Below, piece after piece: positions 1-5,155 of a stretch of DNA of 5,155 nt. The DNA comes from Cytophagales bacterium. Its GTDB lineage: Bacteria; Bacteroidota; Bacteroidia; Cytophagales; UBA9547. The position numbers and the translations under genes were made by a program. The notes beneath the pieces are model-generated. The model saw nothing but the letters and a program-made list of their open reading frames with translations, was not told the DNA's origin and ran no database searches. Location: the NCBI GenBank assembly GCA_013298205.1, contig JAAFJZ010000219.1:1-5155 (forward strand), written 5' to 3'. Each line of letters begins with the position of its first letter. Position 1 is the stretch's first letter.

Positions 1-1
1 A

Positions 2-169
2 CAATCTAAAATTAAGGTTTGTAGAGACTTTAAAGATAATTTTCTATTGTCTTTATCTTTAGACGGAAATGCAAGCTATTTATTAACAGGTGATAAAGAT
101 TTATTGGAACTTGAAAAGTTTGGTGAAACTAAAATTGTAACAATTTCTGATTACCTAAATAAAGAATAA
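2..169 (+). CDS. PIN-domain toxin-like ribonuclease, C-terminal fragment (5' end outside window)
   Basis: Codons in the frame starting at base 2 read as 55 residues and end at TAA 167-169. The fragment has the C-terminal signature of the PIN-family putative toxin group (COG1569/TIGR00305 type): CRDFKDNFLLSL at fragment residues 7-18, then DGNASYLLTGDKDLLEL at 21-37 and a closing TKIVTISDYL. In PIN nucleases the acidic residues here (D9/D12 and D31/D33 of the fragment) belong to the metal-binding pocket that cleaves RNA. Such proteins are usually toxins of type II toxin-antitoxin pairs; the antitoxin would be expected upstream, outside the window. The remaining catalytic acids lie in the missing N-terminal part, so activity cannot be judged. 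A hairpin terminator follows 31 bases after the stop, so this gene is probably not co-transcribed with the restriction genes. The family call is from recalled consensus, not from a search. Confidence 0.8.
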   Translation, partial: QSKIKVCRDFKDNFLLSLSLDGNASYLLTGDKDLLELEKFGETKIVTISDYLNKE

Positions 170-200
170 GCACGAAAGCCTAGCATTTAGCCAAGTAGCG

Positions 201-254
201 AAAAAGCCCTCGCAAAAAAATCATTCGAGATTTGAGTCAGAAAGGGGCTTTTTT
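201..254 (+). terminator. Rho-independent-like terminator after the PIN gene
   Basis: AAAAAGCCC (201-209) pairs with GGGCTTTTT (245-253), a 9-bp stem followed by or merging with a T tract at 249-254. The 35-base loop is long, but part of it can fold further because CTCG (209-212) can pair with CGAG (226-229), in competition with one end base of the main stem. The A tract on the left arm means the hairpin could also terminate transcription on the other strand. It separates the PIN gene from the restriction genes. Confidence 0.7.
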
Positions 255-281
255 GTTAATGAACTAAGTTAATTAGCTTTG
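253..281 (+). promoter_or_regulatory. Candidate Bacteroidota-type promoter for the restriction gene
   Basis: TTG at 253-255 and TAGCTTTG at 274-281 are separated by 18 bases. This fits the -33/-7 pattern TTG-N17-23-TAnnTTTG known for the primary sigma factor of Bacteroidota. Transcription would start near base 288 and leave a leader of roughly 180 bases before the ATG at 470. The -33 element sits in the T tract of the preceding terminator, so the two signals abut. The short motif could occur by chance in AT-rich DNA; no equally good match was seen closer to the start codon. Confidence 0.45.
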
Positions 282-469
282 CGCCAAATAAAAGACTAAT
301 TTCATGGGTTATTTACCATGTTGCTGATTTTTTTAGTGGCAGTTATTTTTTGAAAACATGTTAAATTAGTAATAAAAAATTAATAAATTGTGTTTATGCA
401 AATGTTAGTGTCAAGCGAACAGCGACACGCAGCCGACAAGAAAACGACCAATAACAAACAGAAAAAAGA
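255..469 (+). other. Noncoding leader upstream of the restriction gene
   Basis: No plausible gene is seen in this stretch, which together with the terminator makes about 300 bases between stop 169 and start 470. Its left edge carries the candidate promoter. Bases 303-307 CATGG and 316-320 CCATG form a short 5-bp dyad. Bases 282-400 are AT-rich with no other clear structure. The right end (about 408-450) is richer in G and C, with GTGTC (408-412) and GACAC (424-428) as an inverted pair and CGAC at 423, 434 and 445, exactly 11 bases apart. These could be operator sites for control of the RM gene, but nothing in the sequence proves it. Confidence 0.5.
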
Positions 470-3358
470 ATGGCATTAAGCTGGAATGAAATAAAAGATA
501 GAGCATTAAATTTCTCAAAAGAATGGGCGGACACTTCAAACGAAGAAGCTGACGCAAAACCATTTTTAGTTGAGTTTTTTAATGTGTTTGGTATTTCAAG
601 CAAAAGAGTTTCGACTTTTGAACATAGAGTAAAAAAATTGGACGACAAAGACGGATATATCGACTTGCTTTGGAAGGGGACAATTTTAATTGAAATGAAA
701 AGTCGGGGCAAAAACCTTGACAAAGCATATTTACAAGCCATTGAATACACTCACGGACTGAAAGAACACGAACTTCCGAAATTCATTCTCATTTCGGACT
801 TTGAGAACTTTCGACTTTACGACCTTGAAGAAAACAAAAAAGTTGACTTCAAACTTAACGACCTTGTAAACAATGTTCAGCATTTCGGTTATTTAATTGG
901 TTACCAAAAGAAAGTTTATAAAGAACAAGACCCAGCCAACATAAAAGCAGCAGAGTTGATGGGCAAATTGCATGACCGATTAGAAGAAATAGGTTATACA
1001 GGACACCCTTTGGAGGTTTATTTGGTGCGTATTCTGTTTTTAATGTTTGCCGAAGACACTACTATTTTCGACAAACAACAATTTCAAGATTTCATAGTGC
1101 AGCGAACTGCCGAAGATGGTAGCGACCTTGCTGCCAAATTGCAAGAACTTTTTCAAGTATTGAATACACCCAAAGAAAATCGCTTTAAAAATCTAGATGA
1201 GCAGTTGGCAGCATTTCCGTATGTGAACGGAAAACTATTTGAAGAAATACTGCCTACGGCAAGTTTCGACTCCAAAATGCGACTAGCCTTGCTCGATTGC
1301 TGTTACCTAGACTGGAGCAAAATTTCGCCTGCCATTTTTGGCTCTATGTTTCAAAGTGTAATGAACCCCAAGGAACGCAGAAACTTAGGGGCACATTACA
1401 CCAGCGAAACCAATATATTAAAACTGATAAAACCCTTGTTTTTAGACGAACTTTGGGCTGAATTTGAAAGCATCAAAGACAACAAAAATAAACTTCCCGA
1501 ATTTCATAAAAAATTAAGCACGCTCAAATTTCCTGACCCTGCCTGTGGTTGTGGAAATTTCTTAGTTATTACCTATAGAGAATTGCGTTTGCTGGAAGTA
1601 GAAATTTTAAGAGCATCAAACAAAACAGGGCAAAGAGTATTGGATATTAGAGATATTATCTGGCTTGATGTGGATATGATGTGCGGAATTGAATATGAAG
1701 AATTTCCTGCACGTATTGCCGAAGTAGCTATGTGGCTGATTGACCACCAAATGAATATGCTGATTAACAATGAGTTTGGGCAATATTTTGTTCGTCTGCC
1801 TTTGAAAAAAGCCGCAAAGATTGTGCATGGTGATTCTTTGGAAATAAATTGGCAGAGTTTACTAAATCCTGTAAACACAAAAAATATCTATGCCGAGCAT
1901 GCCAATATCATACAAATAGTTGCGGAGCCCCAAATACCATACGGCACAGTGAATGTGTTTTCCAAAACATCGACTCCAAAAACCATAGAAGAAATAGAGC
2001 AAGAATTACCAAATGAAATAAAATATGATTTTATTATTGGTAATCCGCCTTTTATTGGTTCAAAAATCATGACACAACATCAAAGAGACTCCGTTGTGAG
2101 ACAATTTGATAATATTCAAGGAAGTGGTGTTTTAGATTATGTCGCAGCTTGGTATATTAAAGCTGCGAAATACATACAAGGTACAAAAACCAAAGTAGCA
2201 TTTGTTTCTACTAATTCAATTGTTCAAGGAGAACAAACGAGCATACTTTGGGGGCAAATGCTAAATAAATATAAAATCAAAATTCATTTTGCTCACAGAA
2301 CTTTTAAATGGAGCAATGAAGCCAAGGGAAATGCAGCAGTTTATTGTGTGATAGTTGGATTTGCAAATTATGACACAAATGATAAACGCATTTTTGACTA
2401 TGAAGATATTAAAGGAGAAGCTCATGAAATAAAAGTAAGGAATATTAATCCATACTTAGTTGATGCAAAAGATATTTTTGTAATTAAGAGAAGAAATCCT
2501 ATTTGCAGCATACCTGAAATTTCTTTTGGCTCAATGCCTAATGATGGAGGTAATCTTTTCATAGAGGATAACGATATAATTGAATTTTTAAAGAAAGAGC
2601 CAGAATCTGCAAAATACATTAAACCATTTTTGGGAGCACAAGAATTTTTAAATGGGCAAAAAAAATATTGTTTATGGTTAGAAAACTTAAATCCTAAAGA
2701 TTTAGATCTCATGCCTAACACTTTTAAATTGATAAAAAATATTGAAACATTAAGAAAAAAAAGTAATAGAGATGCTACTAGAAAATTGGCATTGTTTCCT
2801 GCATTATTTGGAGAAATTAGACAACCAAAATCAGATTTTATATTAATCCCACGGGTTTCATCAGAAAACAGAAAAGTTATACCTATGGAAATATTTTCAC
2901 CAGAAAATATAGTTGGAGATACATGCCTTTCAATTCCAGATGCGACACTTTACCATTTAGGAATTCTTCAATCTTCAATGCATATGGCATGGGTACGTTC
3001 AGTTTGCGGTCGCTTAAAAGGAGATTATAGGTATTCTAATGAAATAGTATATAATAATTTTCCTTGGCCAGAATTAATTACTAAAAAGCAAAAATCAGCA
3101 ATAGAAAAAGCTATACAAAAAGTATTAGATTCACGAAATGAGTTTAACGACAATTCGCTTTCTCAATTATACGAAACTGGAAAAATGCCAGCTATTTTGG
3201 TTAAGGCTCATATCGAATTAGACAAAGCAGTGGATTTGGCTTATAGACCGCAAGCATTTACAAGCGAAGCAAACAGAATGGTGTTTTTATTTGAATTGTA
3301 TGAAAGATACACAGCTGACCTTTACACAAAAGAAAAAAATAAAAATAAAAAGTCATGA
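470..3358 (+). CDS. MmeI-like Type IIL (IIG) restriction-modification enzyme: nuclease + N6-adenine methyltransferase + TRD
   Basis: One cytoplasmic chain of 962 residues (MmeI is 919) should methylate adenine in an asymmetric DNA site and cut unmodified DNA some distance away. Domains in order: N-terminal PD-(D/E)XK nuclease at about 1-150 with D65-X9-E75-M-K77, the same spacing as MmeI D70/E80/K82, followed by SRGKNLDKAY; helical spacer about 155-300; gamma-class methyltransferase about 301-640 with motif X GAHYT (307-311), SAM-binding DPACGCGNF (356-364), acidic E408 in GIEYEEFPARIAE, HGDSLEINW (453-461) and catalytic NPPF (525-528); TRD about 640-865, containing IPRVSSENRKVIP (793-805) and ending near GRLKGDYRYSNEIVYNNFPW (847-866); C-terminal helical region to 962. 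All key motifs are intact, so it is probably active. ATG 470 is the first start after an in-frame TAA at 452-454, with an A-rich stretch before it. It overlaps the next gene by 4 bases. Base composition drops sharply in the TRD part. The recognition site cannot be read by eye. Confidence 0.93.
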   Translation: MALSWNEIKDRALNFSKEWADTSNEEADAKPFLVEFFNVFGISSKRVSTFEHRVKKLDDKDGYIDLLWKGTILIEMKSRGKNLDKAYLQAIEYTHGLKEHELPKFILISDFENFRLYDLEENKKVDFKLNDLVNNVQHFGYLIGYQKKVYKEQDPANIKAAELMGKLHDRLEEIGYTGHPLEVYLVRILFLMFAEDTTIFDKQQFQDFIVQRTAEDGSDLAAKLQELFQVLNTPKENRFKNLDEQLAAFPYVNGKLFEEILPTASFDSKMRLALLDCCYLDWSKISPAIFGSMFQSVMNPKERRNLGAHYTSETNILKLIKPLFLDELWAEFESIKDNKNKLPEFHKKLSTLKFPDPACGCGNFLVITYRELRLLEVEILRASNKTGQRVLDIRDIIWLDVDMMCGIEYEEFPARIAEVAMWLIDHQMNMLINNEFGQYFVRLPLKKAAKIVHGDSLEINWQSLLNPVNTKNIYAEHANIIQIVAEPQIPYGTVNVFSKTSTPKTIEEIEQELPNEIKYDFIIGNPPFIGSKIMTQHQRDSVVRQFDNIQGSGVLDYVAAWYIKAAKYIQGTKTKVAFVSTNSIVQGEQTSILWGQMLNKYKIKIHFAHRTFKWSNEAKGNAAVYCVIVGFANYDTNDKRIFDYEDIKGEAHEIKVRNINPYLVDAKDIFVIKRRNPICSIPEISFGSMPNDGGNLFIEDNDIIEFLKKEPESAKYIKPFLGAQEFLNGQKKYCLWLENLNPKDLDLMPNTFKLIKNIETLRKKSNRDATRKLALFPALFGEIRQPKSDFILIPRVSSENRKVIPMEIFSPENIVGDTCLSIPDATLYHLGILQSSMHMAWVRSVCGRLKGDYRYSNEIVYNNFPWPELITKKQKSAIEKAIQKVLDSRNEFNDNSLSQLYETGKMPAILVKAHIELDKAVDLAYRPQAFTSEANRMVFLFELYERYTADLYTKEKNKNKKS

Positions 3359-3549
3359 TACACATTTCACAAATTATTAGCAAACCCAAGACAATCGAAT
3401 ATAGGAGAAAACCAACAAAAGAGGAAATTAAATTTGGTCATGGTGCAATTCATTATCGAGAATTTGATTTTTCTTTTTGTATAGATAAAAATGGAAATTT
3501 AAAACAATTTCTCAAAAGTCTGGATGATGGATTAAAGTATTATTATTAA
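3355..3549 (+). CDS. Small protein of unknown function, translationally coupled to the RM gene
   Basis: This 64-residue frame starts at the ATG inside ATGA (3355-3358), which also holds the TGA of the restriction gene, a classic coupling arrangement. That overlap makes it likely to be a real gene despite its size. The protein is basic in its first half (KPKTIEYRRKPTKEEIK, 10-26), followed by FGHGAIHYREF (27-37) and a closing DDGLKYYY (57-64). The FGxGAxHYR segment, with H29 and H33, has the look of a conserved motif, and I have a vague memory of similar small proteins in Bacteroidota, but I cannot name a family. There is no signal peptide or membrane segment. It could be a regulator or accessory factor of the restriction enzyme, a passenger, or a piece of a larger family; no function is assigned. 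The gap to the next gene is 94 bases with no terminator. Confidence 0.7.
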   Translation: MIHISQIISKPKTIEYRRKPTKEEIKFGHGAIHYREFDFSFCIDKNGNLKQFLKSLDDGLKYYY

Positions 3550-3643
3550 ATACAATGGAGTTCTTATTTGAAATATTCAAAAAATAAACTGCTGACTTTT
3601 TTATAAAAGAGAAAGTAAAAAAAATAAAAAAGAAATAAAATAA

Positions 3644-4783
3644 ATGGACGCTTCCTTATCACTTAGACGACCAAACAATTGGCAGGACTTTGAAACTCTT
3701 TGCAAAAAGTTGTGGGGAGAAATTTGGGATTGTCCTGAAATAAAAAAGAACGGACGTGCAGGACAGATTCAACATGGAATTGATGTTTATGGAATTCCAT
3801 TTGGCTTAGACAAATATTATGGCATCCAATGTAAAGGGAAGGATGAATACACTAATAAACAGTTCAATGAGGACGAAATAAAAGCTGAAATTGAAAAAGC
3901 AAAATTGTTTCAACCATCACTAAAAAAACTATACTTTGCAACCACAGCAGTTAAGGACACAGGAATCGAAGAGTTTGTTCGAAAACAAAACATTCAAAAT
4001 ATCGCCAATGGACTTTTTGAGGTTCACATATTTTCTTGGGAAGACATTGTTGATTTAATTGACGAAAATAAGCGAACTCATGACTTTTACGTAAGAAGCC
4101 AAAACTTCAAAACAAGCAAAAGTGTAGCAGTGACTTTTAATGACAATTTAACTGAAATTACACTGACACCAAAATACAAAAAGACCATTACGCAATATAG
4201 ACCAAAAATCGTTCCTGCAGACCCATACAACAATCCGTTGGCTAATTTACTTGAACAAAAAGAGAAAATTATGAGGCCATTCAGTAAATTTGTTGTGGCT
4301 ACACCAATGTCAGGGACAAAAGTCAATCATAGCTATTGTAAAATAGGTCTTAAAATTCATAATATAAGACTTGACCCAATTGAAGATTACAAGTTATTTT
4401 TTAACTTTGACGGAGAAGTTCTTGACTTGAAAGAAAGTAATGAAGAAGATTTTGGATTAGTTATACCTTCTCTACATCGCTACATTTCTAACGTACAATT
4501 ATGGACTGAATCTATGTCGGGAACAGTTGTGCCTAAAAAAGCAATCTTGGTTGGAGATGACACATTTGTTTCTGACGATATTTTCATCAAACTAAAATCG
4601 AGTGAATATGAAATTATTGTAAATTGGAAACTAATTTCAAAAGATTATAAAGATGAAGGACAACTCAAAATTATAGTAAAACCAGATTTTGAAAGAGAAT
4701 ACAAAGAAATTTTAGTTGAAGACCCTTTGAAAGTTGGTACAAATGAAAGTGGTTTTGAAGAATTAATAATTGACAAAAATTGA
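3644..4783 (+). CDS. Mrr-like PD-(D/E)XK nuclease with an unrecognised beta-rich C-terminal half
   Basis: This 379-residue soluble protein has an N-terminal restriction-endonuclease-like domain at about 8-140. Visible motifs are NNWQDFETLC (11-20, E17), KNGRAGQIQHGIDVYG (35-50, D47), YYGIQCKGKD (58-67, with Q62-x-K64 replacing the usual E-x-K, as in the Mrr subgroup), ELxAEIEKAK-type helix at 78-87, LYFATTAVKDTGIEEF (96-111) and FSWEDIVDLI (130-139). This block is familiar from bacterial defence proteins, where it sits in front of variable sensor domains and is expected to cut DNA. Residues 160-379 are rich in predicted beta strands (for example 169-184, 231-261, 311-346) and match no family I recognise; this half may sense a trigger or bind a partner. 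ATG 3644 directly follows an in-frame TAA (3641-3643), so the start is secure. It probably shares the transcript of the RM gene, because no terminator and no TAnnTTTG promoter is seen in the gap. A modification-dependent (Type IV-like) enzyme is one option, an abortive-infection effector another. Confidence 0.82.
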   Translation: MDASLSLRRPNNWQDFETLCKKLWGEIWDCPEIKKNGRAGQIQHGIDVYGIPFGLDKYYGIQCKGKDEYTNKQFNEDEIKAEIEKAKLFQPSLKKLYFATTAVKDTGIEEFVRKQNIQNIANGLFEVHIFSWEDIVDLIDENKRTHDFYVRSQNFKTSKSVAVTFNDNLTEITLTPKYKKTITQYRPKIVPADPYNNPLANLLEQKEKIMRPFSKFVVATPMSGTKVNHSYCKIGLKIHNIRLDPIEDYKLFFNFDGEVLDLKESNEEDFGLVIPSLHRYISNVQLWTESMSGTVVPKKAILVGDDTFVSDDIFIKLKSSEYEIIVNWKLISKDYKDEGQLKIIVKPDFEREYKEILVEDPLKVGTNESGFEELIIDKN

Positions 4784-4802
4784 CTAACGAAAAAAAACGG
4801 TT

Positions 4803-4838
4803 AAAAACCTTTCAACCATTAAATCAAAAGGTTTTTTT
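4803..4838 (+). terminator. Rho-independent terminator closing the defence unit
   Basis: AAAAACCTTT (4803-4812) pairs perfectly with AAAGGTTTTT (4827-4836), a 10-bp stem with a 14-base loop, followed through to a T run ending at 4838. It lies 20 bases after the stop of the Mrr-like gene. An overlapping alternative pairing of GGTT (4799-4802) with AACC (4814-4817) is possible but weaker. It separates the defence genes from the helicase gene. Confidence 0.85.
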
Positions 4839-4915
4839 GCTAACCACCCCGCAATATCCTCTACAGTTTTCCATCAAATTATAACCACACCCAAACACTT
4901 TCAAACCAACAACCC

Positions 4916-5155
4916 ATGACCTTTGAAGATCTAAATCTAAACAAGCCCCTGCAAAATGCCCTGAATGATTTGGGGTATAAAAATCCTACAAGCATTCAGC
5001 AAAAGGCTTTTCCTGCGATTATGTCGGGAAAGGATGTGGTAGGCATAGCCCAAACAGGTACGGGAAAAACAATGGCTTATCTTCTGCCTTGTTTGAGAAT
5101 GCTTGAGTTTTCTAAAGAGCATTCGCCTCGCATACTTATACTGGTGCCTACTCGT
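4916..5155 (+). CDS. DEAD-box ATP-dependent RNA helicase, N-terminal part (3' end outside window)
   Basis: The first 80 residues run to the window edge. Bacterial DEAD-box proteins unwind short RNA duplexes in ribosome assembly and RNA turnover. The Q motif is present: F3 upstream, then GYKNPTSIQ (20-28). Motif I, the Walker A loop, is AQTGTGKT (45-52), and motif Ia begins at PTR (78-80). The DEAD box itself lies beyond the window. The N terminus resembles RhlE/CsdA-type helicases of Bacteroidota, but the fragment is too short to choose a subfamily, so no symbol is given. ATG 4916 gives the usual N-terminal length for the family. Upstream there is no clear ribosome binding site and no convincing promoter; a TTG at 4837-4839 and a TACAGTTTT at 4862-4870 resemble the elements only poorly. 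GC content here (about 43% by hand count) is higher than in most of the defence genes. Confidence 0.92.
   Translation, partial: MTFEDLNLNKPLQNALNDLGYKNPTSIQQKAFPAIMSGKDVVGIAQTGTGKTMAYLLPCLRMLEFSKEHSPRILILVPTR

Noticed and set aside
303..320. CATGG/CCATG dyad as an operator or terminator
   Set aside because: A 5-bp stem with an 8-base loop and no T run is too weak in this composition.
344..352. TATTTTTTG as a second -7 promoter element for the RM gene
   Set aside because: It has one base too many between TA and TTTG, and the TTG at 321-323 gives only a loose spacing; the 253-281 pair fits better.
404..410. GTTAGTG as an integron attC core site
   Set aside because: It does not fit GTTRRRY at the last two bases, no paired RYYYAAC with the usual folded arms is near, and no integrase is in the window.
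394..750. Reverse-strand frame of 118 residues over the leader and the RM gene start
   Set aside because: It is antisense to a strongly supported gene, has no recognisable domain, and its serine/phenylalanine-rich content is typical of a shadow of a lysine/glutamate-rich gene.
470..3358. BREX PglX or DISARM-type methyltransferase
   Set aside because: The length, the N-terminal D-X9-E-M-K nuclease motif followed by SRGKNLDKAY, and the C-terminal GRLKGDYRYSNEIVYNNFPW block match the MmeI family, and no other BREX or DISARM genes are present.
3429..3436. TAAATTTG as a -7 promoter element for the Mrr-like gene
   Set aside because: It lies inside the coding sequence of the 64-aa gene, and no TTG is found 17-23 bases upstream.
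3555..3587. Ten-codon frame MEFLFEIFKK between the small gene and the Mrr-like gene
   Set aside because: It has an ATG and a stop, and its beginning recalls some small hydrophobic proteins, but it is too short to support as a gene and nothing in frame continues it.

Overview
The window looks like a low-GC Bacteroidota (Bacteroidetes) chromosome segment, probably from the Flavobacteriia/Chitinophagia/Sphingobacteriia range. The clues are A-rich translation starts without a clear Shine-Dalgarno, a candidate promoter of the TTG-N18-TAnnTTTG type used by this phylum, and the style of the flanking proteins. This assignment is inference; no taxonomic marker gene is present.

Layout, all on the + strand: (1) 2-169, the 3' end of a PIN-domain toxin-like ribonuclease gene; (2) 201-254, a terminator-like hairpin; (3) 255-469, a noncoding leader with a candidate promoter at its left edge and a small GC-richer patch near its right edge; (4) 470-3358, a complete 962-residue MmeI-type (Type IIL, a subset of IIG) restriction-modification protein that carries nuclease, N6-adenine methyltransferase and target recognition domain (TRD) in one chain; (5) 3355-3549, a 64-residue protein of unknown function joined to it by an ATGA stop/start overlap; (6) 3644-4783, a 379-residue protein with an N-terminal Mrr-like PD-(D/E)XK nuclease domain and an unrecognised beta-rich C-terminal half; (7) 4803-4838, a strong terminator; (8) 4916 to the window end, the start of a DEAD-box RNA helicase, which is probably ordinary host sequence.

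Genes 4 to 6 form a compact defence unit between two terminators. The MmeI-like enzyme can both protect the host by methylating its site and cut unmodified DNA. The small protein is probably translated from the same message by coupling, and its role is unknown. The Mrr-like protein supplies a second nuclease, possibly a modification-dependent or stress-triggered effector. Whether the three act together is a hypothesis from order, strand and spacing. The part of the RM gene that encodes the TRD is far more AT-rich than its nuclease and early methyltransferase part, which suggests that the specificity module was exchanged. No CRISPR array, tRNA, rRNA, transposase or integrase was seen.
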